From Fructobacillus evanidus (GTDB taxonomy: Bacteria; Bacillota; Bacilli; Lactobacillales; Lactobacillaceae), in assembly GCF_963580165.1 (NCBI RefSeq), contig NZ_CAUZLM010000003.1:154864-218863 (forward strand): DNA of 64,000 bases, given 5' to 3'. The position numbers were made by a program, and so were the translations under genes. Below are positions 14,827 through 22,787 of this stretch, piece after piece; position 1 is the first letter of the stretch; each line of letters opens with the position of its first letter. The notes beneath the pieces were generated by a model. That model saw only the letters and a list, made by a program, of their open reading frames with translations, made no database searches and had not been told where the DNA came from.

Positions 14827-17028
14827 ATGCGGATTGATCCAGAGAAGTTACATGAACATGATGGTATGGGGCACCGAGCAGCCCGAAAACATACCAAAAA
14901 GGCGTATAAGAAAGCTCGAAAAAGTTATAAGCAAGCTTTTAAGCAAAAGCAAAAAAGCAATGGCTTAGACACGGCGAACCGGACATTAGCCGATGAAAAA
15001 GCGGAGGTGTTGACTTTAAAAAAGCAGTTTAAGCATCATCGGAAACTAGACAACACGAGTTTACGTAATCGAACCGGCCGCACCATTAAGGCTGGTGTGA
15101 AAGGAACTGTTAAAGGCCGAGCACGAGGAGGCTTATACCAAAAGCTTCAAGAAGATGATTTACTAGCACAACATGTTCAAGCTAGCAATACAATCAATCA
15201 AGCCCGTACCTATGGGCGGACTGTGAAAACAGGTAGCCGATTGCTTGGCAAGACAGCGGGCAATGTTGGTATTGGCACTTATCACGTACTCAATCGTAGT
15301 AAGAATGCTGTCATGGGACGCGGCTTTTACAAAACACCCTATGAGCAACAATGGTTTGGTAGTCGAAAACGCTTGGGCGACTTTGGCCGCTCCGTGAAAA
15401 AGAAAAGTCAACGGCAGATTCGACGTTTTGCTGGTCGATTTAAAAAAACAACCCGTGTTAGTCGCTTTTTAGGCAAAGGCGTCAAAAAGGGTGTGAAGTG
15501 GTTAAATCCGTTTTCATTGAAATTTAAAATTTTAGTCGGTATTCTAGTTTGTTTGCCGTTATTGTTGGCCTTTATGGTAGGGGCTATCAACCAACCAGGT
15601 CTGAAGCAAGACAATCATGAAATCAACGATACTTGGTTATACATGACACAGCTCGATGCGCAAAAATCCGATGACCAGCACCAGTACTATACGGATTGGG
15701 CGCCGTTTATGTTTTATGACAATGAACTGTTTGATGACTTTAATGTCCATGACCAAAAGCAAGGGCTTCAATTACCTTTTGGGGTCATCAAGTATCAAGA
15801 CGTACTGGCAAAACAATGGGAGGCGGTGCACGTCAAAGACACTGAAAAAACAGTTGATGAGCTGATGAGTGGGAACAAAGTTGCGACCGAAGATGACTTG
15901 CATAACCCCTGGATTTTAAAAGACAGTGAACAACAGGACGTGAAACTCAGTCGTGATGAAATCGGCTTTGATGTTTTAGGCAATCAATTGGAAAATTTGA
16001 CGGATGATGGCAATGTTGTGATTAGTCGGCGACTCGGATATGAGAAGCAAAATGGTCGGGTCGTTAAAAACGATTGGACCACTATTGATGTTGCCAAAGG
16101 AACGATGTTGAAAGTCCCATTAGCAGGGAGCGTTCATTTTGTCAATGACCATACCGTGCAAATCACACAAGACCAAGCCGTATTGACCATTGATGGTGTT
16201 GATTTGAGCCGTTTGCATCAGGGGGCTGATTTGAACGTAGGCGACTTGCTTGGCAACACGTTAGACGATCATATTCATTTACAGTATCGTCTATTTGATG
16301 ATTTAGAAAAACAGTGGTTCGATGCCAACCCTGGATTTTACTTTAAGAGGGTACGTTATACGCAGTTTACGACAACGACGGATGACAACTTCGATCCATC
16401 GAAGGATAAAGCGCAAAATGCGCAAAAAGTTTATGACCAACTGACCAAGATGGGCTATAAGAAGGCTGGCATTGCCGCGCTGCTCGGAAATTTTGACGTT
16501 GAAAGTTCGATCAACCCAAAGCGAGCAGAGGGTGATTATCTAAAAGCGCCCGTTGGCAAATATGACGGTTCTTACGATCGAGATGATTGGTTGAATATTG
16601 GTGGTCCTCAAATTTATGATGGCCGTTTTGCGAATATCATTCACCGAGGTTTAGGGCTGGGACAATGGACAGATGTCGCGCCAGGGCCAGGAGGACGTCA
16701 TACTGCCCTAGTTGATTATGCAAAAACACAAAATAAGAAGTGGTATGACTTGGATTTGCAAATTGATTTCTTAGTGAACCATGATGGCGGTCATTCAGAT
16801 ATTGCCAAAGCGATTTTGTCATCTGATAGTCAGGATGTGAAGGATTTAACCGAGCAATTCTTGGCACAGTGGGAAGGAAATCCTGGTAATAAAGTACAAG
16901 AACGAGCGAATGCGGCGTTAAATTGGTATCAATATCTGGGTAAGACGAAAGCGCAAGAAAAGCAAGACGCTGATGAAAAGCGAGGTAATGACATTGCCAA
17001 GGAGTACGGTGGTAATCAATCAACTTAA
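14827..17028 (+). CDS. T4SS cell-wall hydrolase (VirB1/PrgK-like) with phage-tail lysozyme domain
   Basis: A 733-residue bitopic protein. A very basic cytoplasmic N-terminus (about 230 residues of Lys/Arg repeats) is followed by one membrane segment (about 236-257) and a large extracellular part. Around residues 400-500 lies an M23-like beta region with a retained HIHLQY (HxH) but no obvious full zinc set. Residues 535-710 fit a phage-tail-lysozyme domain: AALLGNFDVESSINPKRAEG with the catalytic Glu, then LGLGQWTDVAPGPGGR and a DLQIDFLV motif. It opens the peptidoglycan for the channel. It starts after AGAGGAG and is separated from the upstream gene by a terminator. Confidence 0.85.
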   Translation: MRIDPEKLHEHDGMGHRAARKHTKKAYKKARKSYKQAFKQKQKSNGLDTANRTLADEKAEVLTLKKQFKHHRKLDNTSLRNRTGRTIKAGVKGTVKGRARGGLYQKLQEDDLLAQHVQASNTINQARTYGRTVKTGSRLLGKTAGNVGIGTYHVLNRSKNAVMGRGFYKTPYEQQWFGSRKRLGDFGRSVKKKSQRQIRRFAGRFKKTTRVSRFLGKGVKKGVKWLNPFSLKFKILVGILVCLPLLLAFMVGAINQPGLKQDNHEINDTWLYMTQLDAQKSDDQHQYYTDWAPFMFYDNELFDDFNVHDQKQGLQLPFGVIKYQDVLAKQWEAVHVKDTEKTVDELMSGNKVATEDDLHNPWILKDSEQQDVKLSRDEIGFDVLGNQLENLTDDGNVVISRRLGYEKQNGRVVKNDWTTIDVAKGTMLKVPLAGSVHFVNDHTVQITQDQAVLTIDGVDLSRLHQGADLNVGDLLGNTLDDHIHLQYRLFDDLEKQWFDANPGFYFKRVRYTQFTTTTDDNFDPSKDKAQNAQKVYDQLTKMGYKKAGIAALLGNFDVESSINPKRAEGDYLKAPVGKYDGSYDRDDWLNIGGPQIYDGRFANIIHRGLGLGQWTDVAPGPGGRHTALVDYAKTQNKKWYDLDLQIDFLVNHDGGHSDIAKAILSSDSQDVKDLTEQFLAQWEGNPGNKVQERANAALNWYQYLGKTKAQEKQDADEKRGNDIAKEYGGNQST

Positions 17029-17070
17029 AGAAGTTCACTTGGCAATAGCCGTTTCAGCGGCCATACTTGC

Positions 17071-17133
17071 AAAAGTAGAGAAAAGTAGAGAAAAGTAGAG
17101 AAAAGTAGAGAAAAGTAGAATTTTCTCTACTTC
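17071..17133 (+). repeat. 10-bp repeat array B with inverted end
   Basis: Five exact tandem copies of AAAAGTAGAG (17071-17120, the fifth ending in A) followed by TTTTCTCTACTTC. The period of exactly 10 bp puts all copies on the same helix face. The final complement can pair with any copy, making a terminator for the hydrolase transcript. Confidence 0.95.
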
Positions 17134-17219
17134 TTTATAAACGTCTTATCAATGAAACTTGGACGCAGTTAAAGTAAAAGCAATTTTAAATAAACAAATA
17201 AAAAGAGGAGCCCATCAAG

Positions 17220-17960
17220 ATGAAAATAGTTCTTGAAAAAATTAATTCATTTGTTGATAAGCGTACTGATAGTTTAGTTAAGAAAACACGGTTGATGGTT
17301 GATGGAAAGATGTTCCGTTATCCGTACCCCAAAAAGGTCATATCCGACTCACAAATGGTGAAGAAGTTAGACAAAATCGATAGCCAATATAAAAAGACGT
17401 ATATCAGAACATTGCTCGTCAGATTTTTTGGGTATGTTGGAGTTGGGCTTTCTCTGATGGGGTTGTTTGTATCTTGGCCTAGATTTTATTGGGTAACCGT
17501 TATGATTATCTTTGCCATTGCTGGTCTAATATCATTATCTAATTTTATATTACTGACAAAGGTGCTACGAAAGGATGGGTTTAATCATTCCTCGGACTCT
17601 GAAAGTTCTACTGATTGGTCTCGTGTAGTATCGTTAGGTGTGAACCATCAAGTGGTAGAGGAAGCTGAAGATCAGGATCAGAACCGGTTAGATAAGGACC
17701 AGAATCTGAATGTCAATGTTGTGGGTAAGGAAATAATAAACAGACTATCAACCTTTGTCTTTATTGAGTTACTAGCTGTTATATTGTTTGTGTATGGCAT
17801 GATTTGTTATTATAATGACTATTCTGCTTATGTTGCTTACTTAGCTATTCCTTCAGCTTTTTTTATGATAAATTGTCTTTTTTGGGTGGAATCCTTCCGA
17901 TATTATTCTAGTCAGCTTTTATCGTTCTTGGTAAGCATTTTCTCACTTCTTTCGAGATAG
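17220..17960 (+). CDS. Four-span membrane protein of unknown function
   Basis: A 246-residue protein. A basic N-terminal 60 residues precede two membrane spans (about 64-84 and 90-112), a hydrophilic acidic loop (115-170), then two or three spans (about 176-245). It starts after AGAGGAG. It ends convergently, overlapping the minus-strand membrane gene by 49 nt. No family is recognised. A role in entry exclusion or immunity is possible from its place beside the transfer genes, but nothing proves it. Confidence 0.7.
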   Translation: MKIVLEKINSFVDKRTDSLVKKTRLMVDGKMFRYPYPKKVISDSQMVKKLDKIDSQYKKTYIRTLLVRFFGYVGVGLSLMGLFVSWPRFYWVTVMIIFAIAGLISLSNFILLTKVLRKDGFNHSSDSESSTDWSRVVSLGVNHQVVEEAEDQDQNRLDKDQNLNVNVVGKEIINRLSTFVFIELLAVILFVYGMICYYNDYSAYVAYLAIPSAFFMINCLFWVESFRYYSSQLLSFLVSIFSLLSR

Positions 17961-18510
17961 GCCTCTAATTGACGACGTTTAGCACGTCTATAGTGTATTG
18001 GAGCAAAAATTACATCTGAAATGGTTAACAAGGAGAAAAAGTATACTAAATAATAGTTGGGACTTAACCAGTGCCAACCCATTGAGAAAGATTGTGAAAT
18101 ATAAAAGTTGCCAAAAACGATAGTACGAATAATAAAATAGTATAACCAAAAGTTCATAATTAAATATTGACTTATATATCCCAAAACCCTTGCAATTTTT
18201 TCTATTTCTTTTGATGGCACAGCCATATTAACTAGTTGGTAACTTGATGTCGATAAATGGAAACATAGGATTATCAATAATATGCCAGTCAATAATGGAA
18301 AAAATGCTTCCGCACATTGCAAACCGTATTGAATGGTGCTTATGGTGCCCTGACTCAAATATTTTTCAAGAGGGACCAACGATTGGTAAAGTTCAACCAT
18401 TGATAATTAATTGCGCAGCACAAAGTAAAAACGATTGATGCCGAAGATAATCGAGTATAGCGGAATATAGTATTTTGATATAAATTAATGATGGTGTTAA
18501 TCCATGTCAT
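17912..18510 (-). pseudogene. Membrane protein gene with a split N-terminus (frameshift)
   Basis: The clear reading frame 18400-17912 encodes 162 residues with about four membrane spans and a basic tail, but its ATG at 18400 has no ribosome binding site. An upstream frame beginning with ATG at 18510, which does have GGAG, encodes 51 residues including a first hydrophobic segment. It stops at 18355, overlapping in another frame. The simplest reading is one four- to five-span membrane protein broken by a single frameshift near 18355-18400. Alternatives are a sequencing error or two coupled genes. The function is unknown. It overlaps the plus-strand membrane gene at its 3' end. Confidence 0.5.
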
Positions 18511-18645
18511 TGTTTTTCTCCACAGTGACGTAATCGATATATTGTAGCATTAGCAGTTTTGGTGATTATTTTTACACTTATTTAAAATTAAAATAAACTC
18601 TAGAAAAAGTCTTAGTCACTCTAACTGGTCTAGATTTGCACATGG

Positions 18646-18651
18646 TATAAT
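18646..18651 (+). promoter_or_regulatory. Extended -10 promoter of type I toxin copy 1
   Basis: TGGTATAAT, an extended -10 element, with no good -35 box; transcription would start near 18658. Copy 2 has the equivalent TGTTATAAT at 19672-19680. Confidence 0.6.
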
Positions 18652-18753
18652 AAGACCCATAGTGAACAAGTGAAGATGGTGGCTATCCTCGATTGGAGGT
18701 GGTGCGTATGGTGTAATCAACCGACCCCCACATTCTAGGAAAGGAGATGCCCG

Positions 18754-18858
18754 ATGTCCACCAAGGACGTCTTGACCTTACTATTCATGTTTGGAATGTT
18801 TATTCTTGCATTGATTGGTATTGTCATTGACCTAATTAAATTAAGTCAAAAAAAATAA
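18754..18858 (+). CDS. Holin-like type I toxin peptide, copy 1
   Basis: A 34-residue peptide: MSTKDVLTLLF, then a hydrophobic single membrane helix, and a polar end KLSQKK. Size, the MSTxxxLxLLFxFGxF pattern and the layout match the putative holin-like toxin family related to TxpA/BsrG. It has a good AAGGAG site 9 nt upstream. Its mRNA has a leader of about 95 nt and a 3' region overlapped by a convergent antisense RNA. Overproduction of such peptides depolarises the membrane; normally the antisense RNA blocks this. It encodes the same peptide as copy 2. Confidence 0.8.
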   Translation: MSTKDVLTLLFMFGMFILALIGIVIDLIKLSQKK

Positions 18859-18968
18859 CCATCTCAACTTTGACGAGCTGATGGTTATTTAATAGCTATT
18901 AGGCTAGCCACCGTTTAACGGGTTCGCTAGGAGGAGTAGTTGTGTCCAGCAACTGCTCCTTTTTTAAT
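18848..18968 (-). ncRNA. Antisense antitoxin RNA, copy 1
   Basis: The minus strand has an extended -10 (TGCTATAAT, complement of 18975-18983) and about 120 nt later a hairpin ATAACCATC...GATGGTTAT (18855-18888) followed by eight U. The RNA would be complementary to the 3' end of the toxin mRNA, as in TxpA/RatA. An internal stem pairs CTAGC with GCTAG around a CCGTTTAACGG hairpin. Confidence 0.65.
18932..18965 (+). terminator. Terminator of toxin mRNA, copy 1
   Basis: The stem AGGAGTAGTTG / CAACTGCTCCT with a T run. It lies beyond the convergent antisense RNA terminator, giving about 110 nt of overlap between the two transcripts. The same structure is at 19968-20001 in copy 2. Confidence 0.85.
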
Positions 18969-18994
18969 GACTTTATTATAGCATGAATTATTCA

Positions 18995-19038
18995 AAAAGT
19001 AGAGAAGTAGAGAAAAGTAGAGTTTTCTCTACTTTTTT
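18995..19038 (+). repeat. 10-bp repeat array C with inverted end
   Basis: Three GTAGAG units (spacings 8 and 10) followed by TTTTCTCTACTTTTTT. It sits directly behind the antisense RNA promoter (its -35 side) and ahead of the ASCH gene. Confidence 0.9.
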
Positions 19039-19063
19039 AAAACATTTTATATGGGAGGCACCA

Positions 19064-19438
19064 ATGAGAATTTTGTTATCGATTAAACCGGAATATGTTT
19101 ATAAAATTTTAGCTGGTACCAAAAAGTTTGAATATCGGCGCACAGTTTTCAAGAACAAAGATGTCGATTCGATGGTGATTTACGCAACGCTACCTGAGGG
19201 CTTGGTTGTTGCCGAAGTGGAAGTCCTTGACGTTTTATCCGGCAGCAAGACCCAAATTTGGCAAAGAACAAAAGAATATAGTGGTATATCACGTCGTGAC
19301 TTATTTACATATTTTGAAGGCAAAAAAGAAGCTCACGCCATTCAATTAGGGAAAGTAACGCCTTACATTGAACCAAAGACTTTAAAGGGCTTTGATTCAA
19401 GAATCAAGTCGGCTCCACAGTCCTTTATCTATTTGTAA
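19064..19438 (+). CDS. ASCH-domain protein
   Basis: A 124-residue protein covering a complete ASCH/PUA-like fold: ILLSIKPEYVYKILAGTKKFEYRR at the start is the family signature (IKPxYxxxIxxGxKxxExRR), followed by beta strands VDSMVIYATLPEGLVVAEVEVLDVL. ASCH proteins bind RNA or modified nucleotides, and some hydrolyse N4-acetylcytidine. It is often found on mobile elements. It starts at 19064 with GGGAGG 8 nt upstream. It lies between the two type I toxin copies, so it was probably caught in their duplication or inserted between them. Confidence 0.8.
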   Translation: MRILLSIKPEYVYKILAGTKKFEYRRTVFKNKDVDSMVIYATLPEGLVVAEVEVLDVLSGSKTQIWQRTKEYSGISRRDLFTYFEGKKEAHAIQLGKVTPYIEPKTLKGFDSRIKSAPQSFIYL

Positions 19439-19464
19439 ATTCCAGAAAATATAAGGAGGCCATT

Positions 19465-19653
19465 ATGGGCAACACAATCGCGGTTGGTTATTATTCTAAC
19501 CACCTTTTCATCGTCGGAAAAAGCAAAGCAGAAGTTTTGCGTAAATTACAAGATGCCTATCCACAACCTGGAAAAAGGCAATCCGGACAAAACATCAGTT
19601 CCAATTACTTGTACCCTGAGCCATTGCGAATCATTGAGAATGTACAACCATGA
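19465..19653 (+). CDS. Small hypothetical protein
   Basis: A 62-residue protein: MGNTIAVGYYSNHLFIVGKS, a helix AEVLRKLQDAYPQPGK, then a polar tail. It has a strong AAGGAGG start and follows the ASCH gene by 26 nt, so the two are probably cotranscribed. No homology is recognised. Confidence 0.55.
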   Translation: MGNTIAVGYYSNHLFIVGKSKAEVLRKLQDAYPQPGKRQSGQNISSNYLYPEPLRIIENVQP

Positions 19654-19782
19654 GGAATCGAAAGGGCGGCATGTTATAATAATGCTCATAGTGAACAAGT
19701 GAAGATGGTGGCTATCCTCGATTGGAGGTGGTGCGTATGGTGTAATCAACCGACCCCCACATTCTAGGAAAGGAGATGCCCG

Positions 19783-19887
19783 ATGTCCACCAAGGACGTC
19801 TTGACCTTACTATTCATGTTTGGAATGTTTATTCTTGCATTGATTGGTATTGTCATTGACCTAATTAAATTAAGTCAAAAAAAATAA
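19783..19887 (+). CDS. Holin-like type I toxin peptide, copy 2
   Basis: Identical 34-residue peptide to the one at 18754-18858, with the same ribosome binding site and leader, and its own extended -10 promoter (TGTTATAAT ending at 19680). Keeping two identical toxins with different antisense pairing regions is unusual. Confidence 0.8.
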   Translation: MSTKDVLTLLFMFGMFILALIGIVIDLIKLSQKK

Positions 19888-20004
19888 CCATCTCTACTTT
19901 CGCCGGTCTGAGATAGTTATCTATCAGTAATTACTAAGGCTAGCCACCGTTTAACGGGTTCGCTAGGAGGAGTAGTTGTGTCCAGCAACTGCTCCTTTTT
20001 TAAT
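19877..20004 (-). ncRNA. Antisense antitoxin RNA, copy 2
   Basis: The promoter TGCTATAAT (complement of 20011-20019) is identical to copy 1. The terminator hairpin is ATAACCATCTC...GAGATAGTTAT (19884-19920) followed by eight U. The loop sequence differs completely from copy 1, which could make the two antitoxins specific for their own toxin mRNA. Confidence 0.65.
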
Positions 20005-20030
20005 GACTTTATTATAGCATGAATTATTTA

Positions 20031-20074
20031 AAAAGTAGAGAAGTAGAGAAAAGTAGAGTTTTCTCTACTTTTTT
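20031..20074 (+). repeat. 10-bp repeat array D with inverted end
   Basis: Same three-unit array as array C, part of the duplicated segment, ending in TTTTCTCTACTTTTTTT. It precedes the PcfB-like gene by 20 nt. Confidence 0.9.
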
Positions 20075-20093
20075 TATTTGGAAAGGAAAACTG

Positions 20094-20636
20094 ATGGAAC
20101 AAAAAGAAGCACTGCATAAATTTACGAATGGTGGTCAGACAACGGTTATACAAGTCTTAAAGGCTTTGAGCGTCTTAACCGGCGAGTCCTTACGTCACTA
20201 TCTTTCAGACCGTGCTGCCCAGTATCGACAACGAACAGGCGAGCTGGGTTACTATCAATTCATGGCCGAAAAGTCTGGAAAGTCCATCACCACACTGCCA
20301 GCTTCTTTCAATCAACCAGTGAATCTGGAACGTTTACGAGAAGTGCTAGCTGAGCATGGTGTCGCTTTTGCCTTCCGCCAACATGATGGGCGAACGGATC
20401 TATTGTTTCGTTTTCAAGATAAAGAGGTCGTCAATAACGCCATGGACGATTTACTAAAGGATATTCATGATCCTGATGCTAAACTGTGGCAAGACATTGT
20501 GCAAGATCCCAACTTACGGTCCTCAGTCACCGAAGATCTCAAACAAGCCGAAAAGCAAGCGGCTACCACGATGCAAAAACAAGCACAAAATATGGCGCAA
20601 GCTGCACCAACTGCTGGGAAAGGAAGAACACGCTAA
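20094..20636 (+). CDS. PcfB-family (DUF3801) conjugation adaptor
   Basis: A 180-residue protein matching the PcfB/DUF3801 family: an N-terminal helical part, then LERLREVLAEHGVAFAFRQH and a LLFRFQDKEVVNNAMDDLL block near residues 85-125, and a Lys/Gln/Ala-rich tail. In pCF10, PcfB assists the VirD4-type coupling protein PcfC in substrate delivery. Here the coupling protein gene follows with overlapping stop and start (TAATG). The ATG at 20094 has GAAAGGA upstream. Confidence 0.8.
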   Translation: MEQKEALHKFTNGGQTTVIQVLKALSVLTGESLRHYLSDRAAQYRQRTGELGYYQFMAEKSGKSITTLPASFNQPVNLERLREVLAEHGVAFAFRQHDGRTDLLFRFQDKEVVNNAMDDLLKDIHDPDAKLWQDIVQDPNLRSSVTEDLKQAEKQAATTMQKQAQNMAQAAPTAGKGRTR

Positions 20637-22426
20637 TGCAACGATATAAAAAACAAATTGTGCCTCACTTATGGTTAGGGGGCGTTTTGGCAATCGTCTT
20701 TTATTTTTTAGCTAACTGTTTTTTAGCGATTCCAGTAAACAGTTTTGGCGAAAAGGAGTTCGCCTTTTTTACTTATAGTGTGCAAGCACAAGCCCCCTTA
20801 CGGCATTGGTGGTTCTTACTGGGACCCTCGTTATGGTCACTATTGGCCGCATTCCTTGGGTTCTTATTGGCCATGCTGTTATATATCTATCGCAATGATC
20901 ATGGCCTTTATCGGGTAGGAGAAGAGCATGGATCCGCTCGTTTCGCAACGACAAAAGAAATGACGAAATATGCCGATCAGGACTTTGCGAAAAATACCTT
21001 GCTTTCACAAAATGGTCAGATGGGGCTGTTCAATGCGCGCTTACCAATGCCTGTCCAACGGAACAAAAATATGGTCGTCATTGGGGGTGCTGGTTCTGGA
21101 AAGACCTTTACTTTTGTGAAGCCTAATTTAATGCAAATGAATGCCTCCATGGTGATTACCGATCCCAAGGGCCTATTGGTACATGAAGTTGGCCACATGT
21201 TACGTGAAGCCGGCTATCAAATTAAAGTTTTTGATTTAGCGAACTTAAGCAACTCGAATACTTTTAACGTCTTTGCTTATATGCCGACCGAACTTGACGT
21301 TGACCGTGTCTTGGAAAGTATCTCAATTTCAATTGCTGGAAATGAACAGAAACCTGATTTTTGGAAGTTAGCTTCGGATATGTTATTACGTTCGCTCATC
21401 GCTTTTTTATGGTTTGATGGTCGTGATAACGGCTACTTGCCACACATTGGTCAAGTTGCCGATTTATTACGTAACATTATCCGAGTTGATCCAGAAGAAC
21501 CGAGTCAGGTCGAAAATTGGATGAATGAGCTGGAACAAAAACACCCTGGTAACTATGCGGTTAAACAATGGCGGAGTTTTGAAACCACGGGTGGTGCGGC
21601 GGAAACGAAGGCCGGGATTGTTGGTAACGCAGTCGCGGTCTTTGCTTCCTTTGATCACCAAGCTGTTCGGCAAATGATTGAATATGGCACCATGGACATT
21701 GGTTCCTGGAATGAAAAGAAGACGGCCGTCTTTATTTCAATTCCGGAGTTAAGTAGTTCGTATAATTTTTTGGCCTCGATGTTAGTGGCCACTTCGATTA
21801 CGACGCTATCGAAGAAAGCCGATCAGGTCAATCAAGGACTTTTGCAGGTCCAACAACCTTTACAACATGTGCGCTATTATTTGGATGAGTTTGCCAATAT
21901 TGGGAAGTTGCCCAACATTGATAAAGCGATGGCGACCTTGCGGAGTCGCGAGATGTCCATTGTGATCATCTTGCAGGCGCTTGATCAATTGAAGACAATG
22001 TACAACAAAGGATGGGCCAGCCTTTTGGCGACCGCCGACACGTTGCTTTTCTTAGGTGGTAATGAAAAAGAAACCACCGAATATTTATCCCAACGCTCTG
22101 GAAAGCAAACCATTTCGATTCGGAACCATTCCTTAAATTCGAAGGGTGGTGGTTCTGAAAATCGTCAAACACAAGCCCGTGACTTATTAACACCGGATGA
22201 AATTGGCCGTTTAGATGGTCAAAAGGCCTTGGTTTTCATTAATGGCGAGAATGTCTTGATGGATCAAAAATATTCAACTTTTGACCATCCGAATGCAAAC
22301 AAATTAGCCAATAAGCCGACCGATGATCATTGGTATGAAGTGGTTCGTTATACCACACCATTCGCTGAGATGTGGCGTGCTGGCCAAGAAGAGGGCATTC
22401 CATTCATTGATCATGGCACGCTGTGA
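20636..22426 (+). CDS. VirD4/PcfC-type coupling protein (T4CP)
   Basis: A 596-residue TraG/VirD4 ATPase that brings the relaxase-DNA complex to the channel. Two N-terminal membrane spans (about 12-33 and 58-84) are followed by Walker A GGAGSGKT at about residue 152, DPKGLL, a Walker B strand (YYLDEFANIG) near 420 and the conserved IILQALDQL. The start at 20636 overlaps the stop of the PcfB-like gene. Length and order match pCF10 pcfB-pcfC. Confidence 0.93.
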   Translation: MQRYKKQIVPHLWLGGVLAIVFYFLANCFLAIPVNSFGEKEFAFFTYSVQAQAPLRHWWFLLGPSLWSLLAAFLGFLLAMLLYIYRNDHGLYRVGEEHGSARFATTKEMTKYADQDFAKNTLLSQNGQMGLFNARLPMPVQRNKNMVVIGGAGSGKTFTFVKPNLMQMNASMVITDPKGLLVHEVGHMLREAGYQIKVFDLANLSNSNTFNVFAYMPTELDVDRVLESISISIAGNEQKPDFWKLASDMLLRSLIAFLWFDGRDNGYLPHIGQVADLLRNIIRVDPEEPSQVENWMNELEQKHPGNYAVKQWRSFETTGGAAETKAGIVGNAVAVFASFDHQAVRQMIEYGTMDIGSWNEKKTAVFISIPELSSSYNFLASMLVATSITTLSKKADQVNQGLLQVQQPLQHVRYYLDEFANIGKLPNIDKAMATLRSREMSIVIILQALDQLKTMYNKGWASLLATADTLLFLGGNEKETTEYLSQRSGKQTISIRNHSLNSKGGGSENRQTQARDLLTPDEIGRLDGQKALVFINGENVLMDQKYSTFDHPNANKLANKPTDDHWYEVVRYTTPFAEMWRAGQEEGIPFIDHGTL

Positions 22427-22452
22427 GGACTTGTAGCGGAAGAGAACAATAT

Positions 22453-22490
22453 AAAAAGTAGAGAAAAGTAGAGCTTTCTCTACTTTTTTT
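22453..22490 (+). repeat. 10-bp repeat array E with inverted end
   Basis: Two AAAAGTAGAG copies then CTTTCTCTACTTTTTTT, a hairpin terminator for the coupling-protein transcript. Confidence 0.9.
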
Positions 22491-22512
22491 ATTCATTGAA
22501 AACAGGAGGAAA

Positions 22513-22716
22513 ATGATGATGATGATTTTACTAGGACACGCCCACCATTCAACTGGTGGTGCCAATATGGTGCAAACAATTTTAAATGGCATTATTCGCG
22601 GTTTTTCATGGCGCGTTGGTTCCAACATTGGTCGTGGCATTCCGTTTGGTTTTTGCCTTTTAATCGCGGCCGTGGTGGCTATTTGTGCTTGGTACTTTTA
22701 TCAAAAAAGGCGTTAA
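22513..22716 (+). CDS. Small single-span membrane protein
   Basis: A 67-residue protein starting with four Met codons, with an amphipathic middle (IIRGFSWRVGSNIGRG) and one C-terminal membrane helix (about 45-62) ending in KKRR. It has an AGGAGG site. It lies alone between repeat arrays E and F. No family is recognised. Confidence 0.6.
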   Translation: MMMMILLGHAHHSTGGANMVQTILNGIIRGFSWRVGSNIGRGIPFGFCLLIAAVVAICAWYFYQKRR

Positions 22717-22729
22717 AGACAGCGTGATG

Positions 22730-22762
22730 AAAAGTAGAGAAAAGTAGAGAAAAGTAGAGAAA
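22730..22762 (+). repeat. 10-bp repeat array F, without inverted end
   Basis: Three AAAAGTAGAG copies with no reverse complement behind them, 26 nt before the Toprim gene. Because it cannot form the terminator, it separates a possible protein-binding role of the repeats from termination. Confidence 0.9.
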
Positions 22763-22787
22763 GAATACTTTTGGAAAGGAGAGGGAA

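Larger units (their letters stand above)
18658..19038. repeat. Direct duplication, copy 1 (type I toxin-antitoxin cassette plus repeat array)
   Basis: About 380 bp repeated almost exactly at 19687-20074. The two copies are identical except for a block of about 40 bp at 18862-18902, which covers the loop and right arm of the antisense-RNA terminator hairpin. Confidence 0.9.
19687..20074. repeat. Direct duplication, copy 2 (type I toxin-antitoxin cassette plus repeat array)
   Basis: Second copy of the segment at 18658-19038. It differs almost only in the antisense-terminator block (about 19891-19937), where one stem is kept but the loop is different. Confidence 0.9.

Noticed and set aside
16637..17038. 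133-residue minus-strand frame opposite the wall hydrolase
   Set aside because: It lies opposite a well-supported domain, has no initiation site, and no recognisable content.
17071..17133. CRISPR array
   Set aside because: The repeats are 10 bp with no unique spacers and no cas genes, so they are iterons, not CRISPR.
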